DNA of 64,000 nt from Lysobacter panacisoli (GCF_009765165.1 NZ_VLNU01000001.1:124001-188000); one strand, 5' to 3'. Positions 1-12,237 are shown, counted from the first letter of the stretch. The notes: a model not told the origin generated them from the sequence alone. Program-made: numbers and translations.

Positions 1-666
1 CGCCTGATCGCCGAGGCGCCCAAGCATCCGGCGATCGCGCGCTACCTCGCGGCCGTGCGCGCCTGCCGGCACGATCACGGCAGCGCCGCCTACCCCGGTT
101 CGCCGTGGCTGCTCGCGCATGCGCTGCGCGAGCAGGACCGCATCGCCGCCTGCGAACTGCAGCCCGAGGAAGCCGGCCAGCTGCGCGCGGTGTTCGAGCG
201 CGATCCGCGCGTGGCCGTGCACACGCGCGACGGCTACGCCGCGATGAAGGCGCTGCTGCCGCCGCGCATCGGCGAGACGCGCTACAACCGCGGGCTGGTG
301 CTGATCGACCCGCCGTACGAAGCGCAGCTGGAGGAGTTCGACACCGCGCTAGGCGCGCTGCGCGATGCGCTTGGCCGCTGGCCGCAGGGCACCTACGCGC
401 TGTGGTATCCGATCAAGCTGCGCCGTTCGCTGCAGCCGTTCTACCGCCGCGCCGCGGCGCTGCCGGCTAAATCGTCGCTGGTGGTGGAACTGCAGGTGCG
501 TCCGGACGACTCTCCGCTGCGCATGAACGGCAGCGGCCTGCTCGTGCTCAATCCGCCGTGGCAGCTGGACCAGACGCTCGCAGGCGTGGTGCCGCTGCTG
601 GCGAAGGTACTGGGCGAGGAAGCGGGCGCGGCCGGGCGCGTGGAGTGGCTGGTGCGGGCGGCCTGA
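1..666 (+). CDS. rlmJ: 23S rRNA (adenine(2030)-N6)-methyltransferase RlmJ, 5'-truncated by window edge
   Basis: This is the C-terminal 221 residues of an RlmJ-type enzyme, which N6-methylates A2030 of 23S rRNA using S-adenosylmethionine. The frame is open from base 1, so the start lies upstream of the window; full-length homologues are about 280 residues. The N6-adenine methyltransferase motif DPPY is visible at bases 307-318 (context LIDPPYE), and the family C-terminal block MNGSGLLVLNPPW lies near bases 523-561. It is followed by hairpin-rich intergenic sequence and a convergent transporter gene. The family call is firm. Confidence 0.9.
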   Translation, partial: RLIAEAPKHPAIARYLAAVRACRHDHGSAAYPGSPWLLAHALREQDRIAACELQPEEAGQLRAVFERDPRVAVHTRDGYAAMKALLPPRIGETRYNRGLVLIDPPYEAQLEEFDTALGALRDALGRWPQGTYALWYPIKLRRSLQPFYRRAAALPAKSSLVVELQVRPDDSPLRMNGSGLLVLNPPWQLDQTLAGVVPLLAKVLGEEAGAAGRVEWLVRAA

Positions 667-672
667 GGTCGC

Positions 673-818
673 CCTCCCCCTCTCCCGATCGGCGTTGCCG
701 ACCGACCCTCTCCCGCAAGGGGAGAGGGTGGAACTTACGGGACATTTTCAGAGCGTGACGACTCCCACCTCTCCCATTGCGGGAGAGGTCGACGCGCGAA
801 GCGCGTCGGGAGAGGGGT
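673..818. repeat. Intergenic hairpin repeat cluster (terminator-like)
   Basis: Three consecutive inverted repeats fill the gap between two convergent genes. The first is CCCTCTCCC-GCAAG-GGGAGAGGG (706-728), the second CCTCTCCC-ATTGC-GGGAGAGG (768-788), and the third GACGCGC-GAA-GCGCGTC (791-807), followed by another GGGAGAGGGG. Arrays built from CTCTCCC/GGGAGAG arms are a common intergenic repeat type in Xanthomonadaceae. The likely role is bidirectional termination or mRNA 3'-end protection, which is an inference. Confidence 0.6.
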
Positions 819-1733
819 TCAGGCGACCAGCTTGCGATCCGGCTCGAAGAAGCTCCAGCGCACTTCCGGGAAACTCTGCTTCAGTGCGCGCTCGACCGTG
901 TTGATCTGGTCGACCAGCCCGGGCACGCCGTGCTCCTCGCGCATCTGCGCCTGCACCGACACCAGCACCTCGTTGCCCAGCTGCAAGGTGATCAGGCTGA
1001 TCACGCGGACGATCTCCGGGCGGCCTTCGAGGAACTCGCGCATCTGCTGCTGGCGCGCCGGATCGACGCTCTGGCCGATCAGCATCGCCTTGACCTCGAT
1101 GGCCACGAACACCGCCACGACGATCAGCAGCGCGCCGATCACGATGGTGCCGATCGCGTCCCACAGCGGGTTGCCCGTCGCCACGGTCATGCCGACCGCG
1201 ATCAGCGCGAACACCAGGCCCAGCAGCGCGGCCAGATCCTCGCCGAAGATCACCACCAGTTCAGCCTGGCGGCTCTCGCGGAACCACTGCCACAGGGAAC
1301 GATCGCCACGGGCCTTGTTCACTTCCTGCAGGCAGGCGCGCATCGAAACGGCCTCGGCGATGATGCCGAACGTCAGCACACTGGCAGCCCACCACCAGTA
1401 CTTCACCGGTTCGGGGTGCTGCAGTTTGTGGATGCCCTCGTACAGCGAGAACATGCCGCCGACGGTGAACAGCATCACCGCGACGAGGAACGACCAGAAA
1501 TAGATCGCCTTGCCGTAGCCCAGCGGGTAATCCGGCGACGGCGGCTGCTTGGCCTGGCGCATGCCCAGCAGGAGCAGCAGCTGGTTGCCGCAGTCCGCGA
1601 GCGAATGCACCGTCTCGGCCAGCATCGCGCTGGAGCCGGTGAAGAAGGCAGCCACGCCCTTGGCGACCGCGATCGCGAAATTGGCGCCCAGCGCGAAGAA
1701 GATCGCGCGCGTCGAATCACCACCACCTGCCAT
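819..1733 (-). CDS. Cation diffusion facilitator (CDF) family transporter
   Basis: This 304-residue inner-membrane protein should export divalent metal such as Zn(II) by proton antiport. The N-terminal helices carry HSLAD (His43, Asp47), the HxxxD metal site of CDF helix II. A GEDLAALLG segment corresponds to the acidic site of helix V, and a cytosolic C-terminal domain follows the last helix. The ATG at 1733 is chosen over an in-frame ATG at 1787 because AAGGGA lies 8 bases upstream of it. Metal specificity cannot be read from the sequence. Confidence 0.85.
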   Translation of the reverse strand: MAGGGDSTRAIFFALGANFAIAVAKGVAAFFTGSSAMLAETVHSLADCGNQLLLLLGMRQAKQPPSPDYPLGYGKAIYFWSFLVAVMLFTVGGMFSLYEGIHKLQHPEPVKYWWWAASVLTFGIIAEAVSMRACLQEVNKARGDRSLWQWFRESRQAELVVIFGEDLAALLGLVFALIAVGMTVATGNPLWDAIGTIVIGALLIVVAVFVAIEVKAMLIGQSVDPARQQQMREFLEGRPEIVRVISLITLQLGNEVLVSVQAQMREEHGVPGLVDQINTVERALKQSFPEVRWSFFEPDRKLVA

Positions 1734-1830
1734 GCCGTTCGTCCCTTGATCTTGATGAGGAGTGCTGAAGCCGCGCGAGTCTAGCACCGGCTCGCGACGC
1801 GCCCGCGCCCGCGCGGCGGCCCGCCCGCAG

Positions 1831-2181
1831 TCAGTCGGCCAGCTCGCGCTGGGTCTTCTTCGGCAGACGGGCGCGCACCAGTTCGTAACTGCGGCGCAGC
1901 AGCGCGCGCAGCTCCGCCACGGGCACCCGACCCGGATCTTCGAGGTACACCCAGTGCGCCCGGGCCAGGTACGGGGCCGGCTGGAAGCCGGGGCGCTCGG
2001 TCAGCTCTAGGAAGCGCTCGTCCTCGACCTTGAAGCTCATGCTCCCCTGCTTGGGCCCACGCACGCAGACCACGCAGAACATCTTGCCTGCGACCGTGAA
2101 GACCAGGTCGTCCTCCCACTTCATGCCGGACTCGCCCCCGGGCCATCCGCCCACCCATTCCTGCAGCCCAGCTCCGTCCAT
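1831..2181 (-). CDS. MmcQ/YjbR family DNA-binding-like protein
   Basis: This 116-residue cytoplasmic protein matches the MmcQ/YjbR family. Family features seen are the KWEDDLVFTVAGKMFCVV block, the SMSFKV strand and the RAHWVYLEDP segment, followed by a C-terminal helix with YELVRARLPKK. Members have a double-wing fold and are often annotated as putative DNA-binding proteins without a known target. The start at 2181 gives the usual family length. It is divergent from the acetyltransferase gene, with a 66-base shared upstream region. Confidence 0.8.
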   Translation of the reverse strand: MDGAGLQEWVGGWPGGESGMKWEDDLVFTVAGKMFCVVCVRGPKQGSMSFKVEDERFLELTERPGFQPAPYLARAHWVYLEDPGRVPVAELRALLRRSYELVRARLPKKTQRELAD

Positions 2182-2247
2182 CGCGCGTTCCCGTCCCCGT
2201 GAAGATTGTGAATACGGCCTAGAAGCGAAGTGTGCCAATATCCGGAC

Positions 2248-2799
2248 ATGGCCGCGCGCGAACGACTCCCGCCTTGGCATGAACGGATGCGTCTCCCCAA
2301 TGGACGCGAGGTGTTGATACGCCCGATCCGGCCCGAGGACGCCGAGCCCATCCGCGCCAGCTTCACGCTGCTGCAGCCGGAAGAAGTGCGCCAGCGCTTC
2401 CTGTATGCGCTGAAGGAACTCACGGTCGACATGGCCGACCGGATGACCCGGGTGAATCCGAAGACTGAATTCGCCCTGGTCGCGGCCGAACCGCTGCCGC
2501 CCGGCGAAGCGCTGATCGGCGCGGTCGCGCGCATCGCCGTCGATGAGGGTGGCCGCAACGCGGAATTCGCGATCCTGGTCAGCCATTACGTGGCCGGCAT
2601 GGGACTGGGCCGCTACCTGATGACCCGTCTGGTGAAATGGGCGCGCGGCAAGAAGCTCGACCGCGTCTATGGCGATGTGTTCGAGCACAACCAGGCGATG
2701 CTCGCGCTGGCGCAGTCGCTGGGCTTCGAGCGCGAACTCCAGCAGGACGCACCCGGCCTTGTCCGCGTGTCGCTGGACCTGAAGGCCGGCAAACACTGA
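2248..2799 (+). CDS. GNAT family N-acetyltransferase
   Basis: This 183-residue acetyltransferase should transfer acetyl from acetyl-CoA to an amine, possibly a protein lysine. It opens with RLPNGREVLIRPIRPEDAEP, the N-terminal block typical of the GNAT domain of Pat-like protein acetyltransferases. The acetyl-CoA-binding segment is represented by VAGMGLGRYLM and is followed by RVYGDVFEHNQAMLALAQSLGF. The ATG at 2248 is preferred; a GTG at 2230 and an ATG at 2287 are alternatives, and no start has a strong ribosome-binding site. The substrate is unknown. Confidence 0.8.
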   Translation: MAARERLPPWHERMRLPNGREVLIRPIRPEDAEPIRASFTLLQPEEVRQRFLYALKELTVDMADRMTRVNPKTEFALVAAEPLPPGEALIGAVARIAVDEGGRNAEFAILVSHYVAGMGLGRYLMTRLVKWARGKKLDRVYGDVFEHNQAMLALAQSLGFERELQQDAPGLVRVSLDLKAGKH

Positions 2800-2902
2800 C
2801 TGGCCGGCGGCGCCGTTGCGCCGCGTTGGACGATCTTGCCTGGGGGGCCTGCGACGGGCCGCGTCGCGCGTCCACGGAAGGACATCCTTCCGGACTCACA
2901 CC

Positions 2903-3952
2903 ATGAGCATCGACGAACAGCGACTCAACCAGTTCCTGGGCCAGGCGGTCGGCGACCTCGGCGCCGCGATCAGCGCGACCCTGATGCTGGTGGGCGACCA
3001 TCTCGGCCTGTACCGCGCACTGGCGAAGAAGCCGATGGGCGCGGCGGAACTGGCCCGCCAGACCGGCACCCATGAGCGCTACATCCGCGAATGGCTCGGC
3101 AACCAGGCGGCCGGTGGCTACGTCCAGTACGACGCGGCGAGCGATACCTATTCGCTCAGCGAGGAACAGGCGCTGTGCCTGGCCGATCCCGGCGGTCCGG
3201 TCGATCTGCCCGGCGCGTATTCGATCGTCGAGGCGACCTTCCACGCACTCGAACACACCAAGGAAAACTTCCGCACCGGCAAGGGCATGGAATGGGGCGA
3301 ACACCATCCCTGCCTGTTCCACGGCACCGAACGCTTCTTCCGCGCCGGCTACAACGCGCACCTGATCACCGAATGGCTGCCCGCGCTGGACGGCACGCTC
3401 GAGAAGCTGCGCGCCGGCGGCAAGGTCGCCGATGTCGGATGCGGCCACGGCGCGAGCACCACGCTGATGGCGCAGGCGTTCCCGAAATCCACGTTCATCG
3501 GTTACGACTACCACGCGCCGTCGATAGAAGTCGCGCGCGAACGCGCGAAACAGGCCGGCGTGGACAACGCATATTTCGAAACCGCCGATGCGACCGGCTA
3601 CACCGGCCATCATTTCGACCTGATCTGCTTCTTCGATTGCCTGCACGACATGGGCGACCCGGTCGGCGCGGCGCGGCATGCGCTGAAGGCGCTCAATCCC
3701 GACGGCATCTGCATGCTGGTGGAGCCGTTCGCGGGCGATCGCGTGGAAGAGAACCTCAATCCCGTCGGCCGCGTGTATTACGGCGCGTCCTCGCAGATCT
3801 GCGTGCCGGTATCGCTGGCGCGCAACGGCCCGGCGCTGGGCGCGCAGGCCGGCGAGGCGCGGCTGCGCGCAGTGATGGAAGAAGCGGGCTTCACCCGCTT
3901 CCGCCGCGCCACGCAGACACCGTTCAACCTGGTGTTCGAGGCGCGGCCGTGA
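2903..3952 (+). CDS. Class I SAM-dependent methyltransferase with N-terminal winged-helix domain
   Basis: This 349-residue cytoplasmic protein has two parts. An N-terminal winged-helix dimerisation region (about residues 10-85, with [18 protein letters not shown]) resembles O-methyltransferases and Rv2258c-like enzymes. A Rossmann domain follows, with the SAM-binding motif [11 protein letters not shown] near residue 176 and [16 protein letters not shown] in the motif IV region. The start at 2903 gives a normal N-terminus. The methyl acceptor is unknown. It ends convergently with ohr, separated by a strong hairpin. Confidence 0.8.
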   Translation: MSIDEQRLNQFLGQAVGDLGAAISATLMLVGDHLGLYRALAKKPMGAAELARQTGTHERYIREWLGNQAAGGYVQYDAASDTYSLSEEQALCLADPGGPVDLPGAYSIVEATFHALEHTKENFRTGKGMEWGEHHPCLFHGTERFFRAGYNAHLITEWLPALDGTLEKLRAGGKVADVGCGHGASTTLMAQAFPKSTFIGYDYHAPSIEVARERAKQAGVDNAYFETADATGYTGHHFDLICFFDCLHDMGDPVGAARHALKALNPDGICMLVEPFAGDRVEENLNPVGRVYYGASSQICVPVSLARNGPALGAQAGEARLRAVMEEAGFTRFRRATQTPFNLVFEARP

Positions 3953-3971
3953 ACGGCTAGCGAGGGGGCCA

Positions 3972-4005
3972 GCGCGACGCGGGCGCTATCCGGCCCGCGT
4001 CGCGC
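3972..4005. terminator. Bidirectional hairpin between methyltransferase and ohr
   Basis: A perfect 13-bp inverted repeat (3972-3984 and 3993-4005) with an 8-base loop lies between two convergent genes. The stem is very GC-rich. Neither side has a long T run, so termination is probable rather than certain. Confidence 0.5.
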
Positions 4006-4015
4006 ATCTTCGCGG

Positions 4016-4441
4016 TCAGACCACGGTCAGCGTGACGTCGATGTTGCCGCGCGTCGCGTTGGAATACGGGCACACGTGGTGCGCCTTCTCGACCAGCGCC
4101 TCGGCCTGCTCGCGGGCCAGGCCCGGCAGCGCGATCTTCAACTCGACCTGGATGCCGAAGCCGGCCGGGATCGGACCGATGCCGACACTGCCATCGATGC
4201 GCGCATCGGCCGGGAGCTGCACCTTCTCCTTGCCGGCGACGAACTTCAGCGCGCCGAGGAAGCAGGCCGAGTAGCCGGCCGCGAACAGCTGTTCCGGATT
4301 GGTGCCTTCGCCGCCCGCGCCGCCGAGTTCACGCGGCGTGGTGAGCTTGACGTCGAGCACGTTGTCGGACGAAACGGCACGGCCGTCGCGGCCACCGGTG
4401 GCGCTGGCGTGGGCGGTGTAGAGGACCTGGTCGAGGGACAT
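4016..4441 (-). CDS. ohr: Organic hydroperoxide resistance protein Ohr (OsmC/Ohr superfamily)
   Basis: This 141-residue thiol peroxidase reduces organic and fatty-acid hydroperoxides. The paired catalytic cysteines are Cys60 ([10 protein letters not shown]) and Cys124 ([13 protein letters not shown]), with Arg18 and Glu50 in the positions expected for the active site. The C-terminal [13 protein letters not shown] block distinguishes Ohr from OsmC. An AAGGAG ribosome site precedes the ATG. It lies 112 bases downstream of ohrR on the same strand and has its own promoter and operator in that gap, so it should be induced when OhrR is oxidised. Confidence 0.95.
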   Translation of the reverse strand: MSLDQVLYTAHASATGGRDGRAVSSDNVLDVKLTTPRELGGAGGEGTNPEQLFAAGYSACFLGALKFVAGKEKVQLPADARIDGSVGIGPIPAGFGIQVELKIALPGLAREQAEALVEKAHHVCPYSNATRGNIDVTLTVV

Positions 4442-4503
4442 GGGATGACTCCTTGGTGGGGGACTGCGGTGGATGGCCGGACGGCCTGTGATTAGTTCGC
4501 TAT

Positions 4504-4532
4504 TTTATAGCGCGCTATGTATTTGACGTGAA
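4504..4532 (-). promoter_or_regulatory. Candidate ohr promoter overlapped by OhrR operator
   Basis: Read on the minus strand, TTCACG (4532-4527), a 17-base spacer and TATAAA (4509-4504) form a sigma70-like promoter upstream of ohr. A perfect 12-base palindrome, ATAGCGCGCTAT (4507-4518), overlaps the -10 element by three bases, the layout expected for repression by steric block. The same palindrome lies upstream of ohrR in the same geometry, which supports it being the OhrR operator. Confidence 0.7.
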
Positions 4533-4553
4533 TCTGGTTCGGATCAACCTGCA

Positions 4554-5021
4554 TCAGCCGTTCTTCATCAGCCCGCCGCGCAGCGATTCCAGCTGCTGCT
4601 TCAGCGTGACGATGTCTTCCAGCTCGCATTCGGACGCGCACAACAACTCGCTCGGAATCGCCTTCGCCTGCGCCTTCAGCGCGCGCCCTTCGGTCGTCAG
4701 TTCGATGACGACCTGGCGTTCGTCGTGGGTGCCGCGGGTTCGGGTGATCAGTCCCGCGGTTTCCATGCGCTTGAGCAACGGCGTCAGCGTCGCCGAATCG
4801 AGGAACAGGCGTTCGCCGATCTCCGACACCGTCACGCCGTCGCGCTCCCACAGCACCAACATCGCCAGGTACTGCGGATAGGTCAGCCCCAGCGGCGTGA
4901 GCAGCCGGCGGTAGACCTTGTTGAGCGCCAGCCCGGTCGAATACAGCGCGAAGCACAACTGCTCATCCAGCTGCAGCAGGTTCTTCGCCTTGGCGGGCTT
5001 GCGGGCGGGGGCGTTCTTCAT
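4554..5021 (-). CDS. ohrR: MarR-family peroxide sensor OhrR, two-cysteine type
   Basis: This 155-residue winged-helix repressor senses organic hydroperoxides. Cys23, in the context QLCFALYS, is the peroxide-sensing cysteine conserved in OhrR. Cys128 and Cys132 (ELLCASECE) lie where Xanthomonas campestris OhrR has its resolving cysteine, so oxidation should form an intersubunit disulfide (2-Cys class). The DNA-binding region includes [21 protein letters not shown] and the wing RGTHDERQV. It controls the downstream ohr and probably itself through identical palindromes. Confidence 0.93.
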   Translation of the reverse strand: MKNAPARKPAKAKNLLQLDEQLCFALYSTGLALNKVYRRLLTPLGLTYPQYLAMLVLWERDGVTVSEIGERLFLDSATLTPLLKRMETAGLITRTRGTHDERQVVIELTTEGRALKAQAKAIPSELLCASECELEDIVTLKQQLESLRGGLMKNG

Positions 5022-5032
5022 GGGCCGCAATT

Positions 5033-5061
5033 TACATAGCGCGCTATCTAATTGCAAGCTA
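5033..5061 (-). promoter_or_regulatory. Candidate ohrR promoter with second copy of the OhrR operator
   Basis: On the minus strand TAGCTT (5061-5056), a 17-base spacer and TATGTA (5038-5033) form a weak promoter just upstream of ohrR. The palindrome ATAGCGCGCTAT (5036-5047) is identical to the copy upstream of ohr and again overlaps the -10 box by three bases. The symmetry extends outward as TTAGATAG...CTATGTAA with two mismatches. This implies autoregulation. Confidence 0.6.
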
Positions 5062-5213
5062 TCTTTATCTCCGCCAGCGCAACGCTGCGATCCACCCCGC
5101 CGGACCGCCGCCTGCGACCGCGTGTTCATGGCGGTCACGTAAAATGCAGGCCTCTTTGCGCTGGCGGCGACGGCTGCCGGCGCTGTCCTCGTTTTGACCG
5201 GGCCCCCTGCGCA

Positions 5214-8675
<3,462 letters not shown>

Positions 8676-8715
8676 GGTCGGCTATCGTGGCGCACCACTC
8701 TTGCTGGATGCCTGC

Positions 8716-9243
8716 ATGAAGACCGCGCTGACCGCCCTGCTCCCGCTCCTGCTGCTCGGCGGTTGCGCATCCACGCCGCGTGCCGACGCGGACACCTCCG
8801 CACAGGCCACGACCTTCGTGCTGGTGCGACATGCGGAGAAGGTCGGCGACGGTTCCGACGATCCGGCGCTCACCGTCGCGGGCGAAGCGCGCGCGCAGTC
8901 GCTGTCGCGCGAGTTCGCCGACCTGCCGCTGTCGGCGGTGTATTCCACCGCGTACCGGCGCACGCAGCAGACCGCTGCGCCAACGGCACGGTCTCACGGA
9001 CTGACGACGATCACCTACGATGCGAAGCAGCCCGCCGCCGATTTCGCGACCGCGTTGCGGCGCGAGCGCACCGGCCAGACCGTGCTAATCGTCGGCCACA
9101 GCAACACGGTGCCCGGCATCGCCTCGGCGCTGTGCGGTTGCGAGGCGACACCGATGACGGAAGCGGAGTACGACCGCCTCACCACCGTCCGCATCGATGC
9201 GCAGGGCCACGCCACGCTGCGCGAGACGAAGCAGCAGCCCTGA
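8716..9243 (+). CDS. Histidine phosphatase (SixA/phosphoglycerate mutase-like) lipoprotein
   Basis: This 175-residue protein has a lipoprotein signal ending in LLGGC (Cys17), so it should be membrane-anchored outside the cytoplasm. The mature part carries the phosphohistidine motif LVRHAEK at the start of the domain and the second catalytic histidine in VGHSNTVPG. It is therefore a branch-2-like or SixA-like histidine phosphatase. An extracytoplasmic location makes a classical SixA role on phosphorelay proteins unlikely, and the substrate is unknown. It starts 40 bases after mfd. Confidence 0.8.
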   Translation: MKTALTALLPLLLLGGCASTPRADADTSAQATTFVLVRHAEKVGDGSDDPALTVAGEARAQSLSREFADLPLSAVYSTAYRRTQQTAAPTARSHGLTTITYDAKQPAADFATALRRERTGQTVLIVGHSNTVPGIASALCGCEATPMTEAEYDRLTTVRIDAQGHATLRETKQQP

Positions 9244-9247
9244 CGCG

Positions 9248-10813
9248 CTACAGCTGCGATTCCACCGGCAACCAGCCGACCACCTTCGCCATCGCGCGAC
9301 GGCTCCAGCTCGCGGCGGGGTCATGGCTCCACATCGTCGGTGGATTCGTCGTGCCGTCCTCCCAGCGCAGTTCGCCGTCGTCCAGCCACAGTCGATAACT
9401 GTTGTTGCGTTCGATCTTCCACTCGTAGATGCGCTGCAGGTCGGCGGTGAGCTGGCGATCGTTGAACAGGATGCCCATCTCGGTGTTGAGGTTGATCGAG
9501 CGTGGATCGAGGTTGAACGATCCGACGAAGCCCACTTCGCCATCGACCATGAACGCCTTCGTGTGCAGGCTGGCGTCGCTGGATGAAGAACCGAGCAAGC
9601 CCAGGCCGCCCCCGCGCGGACCGCGCGCCTTGAGTTCGAACAGGTCCACGCCGCCTTTCAGCAGCGGCACACGGTATGGCGCATAGCCGCCGTGCACCGC
9701 GGCGACGTCGGTCGCGGACAGCGAATTGGTCAGCACGCTGACGCGAACGTTGCGCTGGCGCAGGCGCAGCATCGCGGCCACGCCGTCGTCGCCGGGCACG
9801 AAGTACGGCGAGATGATGTACAGCTCGCGCCGCGCGGACGCGGTCGGCGGGATCAGCGCATCGATCAGCCAGTCGCGACGCGGCGCACCATCGGTCTTTT
9901 CGGGCGGATCGGAATACACGTGGGCATCGCGCGTCCAGCGCAGCTTGCGCTCGCCGCGCCACAGCTCCTGCACGCTCGGCGATTTCGCCAGCCGTTCGGC
10001 GTAGGGCGCCGCGTCCTTCGATCGATACTCCAGCGCGCCGACGCGACGCAGTCGATGCAGGGACAGTTCGTCGCTATCCACCAGCGCTTCGAGCGGGATC
10101 GCGTTGCCGTGGTTCCAGTAGGCGTCGAAGATCTTCGCGGTCTCCGCGACCGGCGGGCCGACCACGGCGAGGTCGGCATCGAGGAAGTTGGACGCCTCCG
10201 CCGCACCGAAATACTCGTCGCCGATGTTGCGCCCTCCGACCACCGCCACGCGTCCGTCCGCGATCCACGCCTTGTTGTGCATGCGCCGGTTGAGGCTTAG
10301 GCCGCGCAACAGCATCTCGGTGCCGCGCACGATGAAGTTCTGGCGTCCGCGCGCGGGATTGAACAGACGCACTTCGACGTTGGGATGGCGATCCAGCGCC
10401 GCCAGCACCGAGTCCTTCGCGCCCGCGTTGAGATCGTCCAGCAACAGGCGCACGCGCACGCCGCGATCGGCGGCGCGCAGCAGTTCGTGCACGATCAGGT
10501 TGCCGGTGAGGTCCGGCTTCCATATGTAGTACTGGACGTCGAGACTGCGTCCCGCCGCGCGCGCGGTGACGGCGCGCACGGCGAAGGCATCGAGGTTGTC
10601 GGCCACCAGCGACAGTCCCGCCTGGCCGGGACGCGCCTGTTCCAGCGGTGCGACGGCGCGATCGAGCGCGGTCTCGACACGGTCCGCCGGCAACGCCTGC
10701 GACGGCGCGCCGCGCGCACGCTGTGCGAATCGTCCGTAGCTGTAGACCGACAGCAGCGAGGCCAGCACCAATGCCAGCACGACGATCGCAATCCATCGCA
10801 GCTTTCGGGTCAT
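9248..10813 (-). CDS. Phospholipase D-like / cardiolipin synthase-like protein
   Basis: This 521-residue protein has an N-terminal membrane helix (about residues 5-24) and two HKD motifs. The first is HNKAWIADGR (His179, Lys181, Asp186) with downstream GGRNIGDE. The second is HTKAFMVDGE (His417, Lys419, Asp424) with GSFNLDPRS. This is the arrangement of phospholipase D superfamily phosphatidyltransferases, including ClsC-like cardiolipin synthases. It probably acts at the inner membrane facing the periplasm. It stops 4 bases from the convergent phosphatase stop. Confidence 0.85.
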   Translation of the reverse strand: MTRKLRWIAIVVLALVLASLLSVYSYGRFAQRARGAPSQALPADRVETALDRAVAPLEQARPGQAGLSLVADNLDAFAVRAVTARAAGRSLDVQYYIWKPDLTGNLIVHELLRAADRGVRVRLLLDDLNAGAKDSVLAALDRHPNVEVRLFNPARGRQNFIVRGTEMLLRGLSLNRRMHNKAWIADGRVAVVGGRNIGDEYFGAAEASNFLDADLAVVGPPVAETAKIFDAYWNHGNAIPLEALVDSDELSLHRLRRVGALEYRSKDAAPYAERLAKSPSVQELWRGERKLRWTRDAHVYSDPPEKTDGAPRRDWLIDALIPPTASARRELYIISPYFVPGDDGVAAMLRLRQRNVRVSVLTNSLSATDVAAVHGGYAPYRVPLLKGGVDLFELKARGPRGGGLGLLGSSSSDASLHTKAFMVDGEVGFVGSFNLDPRSINLNTEMGILFNDRQLTADLQRIYEWKIERNNSYRLWLDDGELRWEDGTTNPPTMWSHDPAASWSRRAMAKVVGWLPVESQL

Positions 10814-10920
10814 GGCGATCCGGTGCGGGACATTGCGTCGATTCTATCCGCCCCACCTGCAACGACCGTTCACGCGACGGCTTTGGGTAGACTGGCCTTC
10901 CCCGCATCCGCATGCCCGTC

Positions 10921-11292
10921 ATGAAGCCGATCCGCGCCGTCGTCGCGCTGCTGCTCCTCACTGTCGCCGGATGCGCCACCACGCCCACGCCCGCGCTGCC
11001 GCTGGAAGCGTCGCTGCGACCGGGCCAGAGCATCGACCTTCCCGGGCACGCGCGACTGCGCTACGTCGGTACGTTCGACGATTCACGCTGCCCGCCCGAC
11101 GTGCAGTGCATCCATGCCGGCGACGCCGAAGTGCGCCTGCGCGTCGAACGCGAGGCCGGTGCCGAGGACGTGATCATCCATGCATCGGATGCGACGGCGC
11201 GGACGACCGCACCGTGGCGCATCACCCTGTTGCGCCTCGCGCACGGCGCTGCGCCCGTGGCGACGCTGCGCGTGGAGGACGCGCTGCCCTGA
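10921..11292 (+). CDS. Small hypothetical lipoprotein with CPPDVQC motif
   Basis: This 123-residue protein begins with a lipoprotein signal ending in VAGC (the Cys is the lipidation site). The mature region contains RCPPDVQCIHAGDAEVRLRV. This cysteine pair followed by a Gly-Asp turn recurs in many uncharacterised secreted bacterial proteins. The ATG at 10921 fits the signal peptide; an in-frame ATG at 10912 would add three residues. A TAGACT hexamer about 30 bases upstream could be a -10 element. No function can be assigned. Confidence 0.65.
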   Translation: MKPIRAVVALLLLTVAGCATTPTPALPLEASLRPGQSIDLPGHARLRYVGTFDDSRCPPDVQCIHAGDAEVRLRVEREAGAEDVIIHASDATARTTAPWRITLLRLAHGAAPVATLRVEDALP

Positions 11293-11376
11293 TCGACGCC
11301 ATTCGACCGCGCACCGGCGTACATGCGACGGATATCGCGGCGTGACACCCTTGCCGCAACCAACGAGGATCGCGAC

Positions 11377-12237
11377 ATGACCATCATCGTTTCCCCACGC
11401 GTGCACGACCTCGGCGGTTTCCAGGTGCGGCGCGCGGTGCCGAGCATCCAGGCGCGTTCGGTCGGACCGTTCGTGTTCGTCGACCACATGGGACCGGCGG
11501 TGTTCGAACCCGGTCGCGGCATCGACGTGCGCCCGCATCCGCATATCGGCCTGGCGACGGTGACGTTCCTGTGGTCGGGCACCATCACCCATCGCGACAC
11601 GCTGGGCAGCCTGCAGGACATCAATCCCGGCGACGTGAACTGGATGACCGCCGGTCGCGGCATCGCCCATTCCGAACGCACGCCGGCGTCGCTGCGCGAC
11701 CACGCCAATCCGCTGCACGGCATGCAGACCTGGGTCGCGTTGCCGCAATCGGACGAGGAAACCGAACCGGGTTTCTTCCACCATGCCGCTGCTTCCCTGC
11801 CGCAACAACGCCGCGACGGCAGCTGGCTGCGCGTGGTCGCCGGCCGCGGCTATGGTGAGGAATCGCCGGTGCGTGTGTATGCCGACACGCTCTACGTCGC
11901 CATCGATCTCGACTCCGACGCCGAACTCGCCCTGGACGACAGCCACCCGCAGCGCGCGCTCTATGTCCTGGAGGGCGATGCCCAGCTCGATGGGGCCGAC
12001 ATCCCGGCCATGCACCTGATCGTCCTAGACCCCGGCACCCGCCCGAAGCTGCGCGCACGCACGCCGGTGAAGGCCATGCTGCTCGGCGGCGAGCCGCTCG
12101 ACGGCCCGCGCCACCTGTGGTGGAACTTCGTGTCCAGTTCGAAGGAGCGGATCGAGCAGGCCAAGCAGGACTGGCTGGACGGGCGCTTCGGCAAGGTGCC
12201 GGGCGACGACGAGTTCATCCCGCTGCCCGAGCGCTGA
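11377..12237 (+). CDS. Pirin family protein
   Basis: This 286-residue two-domain cupin protein has the pirin metal-site signatures: RPHPHIGLATVTFLWSG, then the conserved PGDVNWMTAGRGIAHSE block. Bacterial pirins are iron-dependent and some have quercetinase activity; others modulate metabolic enzymes. The ATG at 11377 follows GAGGAT at suitable spacing. A second pirin with a different sequence lies at 13934-14791. The physiological substrate is unknown. Confidence 0.88.
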   Translation: MTIIVSPRVHDLGGFQVRRAVPSIQARSVGPFVFVDHMGPAVFEPGRGIDVRPHPHIGLATVTFLWSGTITHRDTLGSLQDINPGDVNWMTAGRGIAHSERTPASLRDHANPLHGMQTWVALPQSDEETEPGFFHHAAASLPQQRRDGSWLRVVAGRGYGEESPVRVYADTLYVAIDLDSDAELALDDSHPQRALYVLEGDAQLDGADIPAMHLIVLDPGTRPKLRARTPVKAMLLGGEPLDGPRHLWWNFVSSSKERIEQAKQDWLDGRFGKVPGDDEFIPLPER

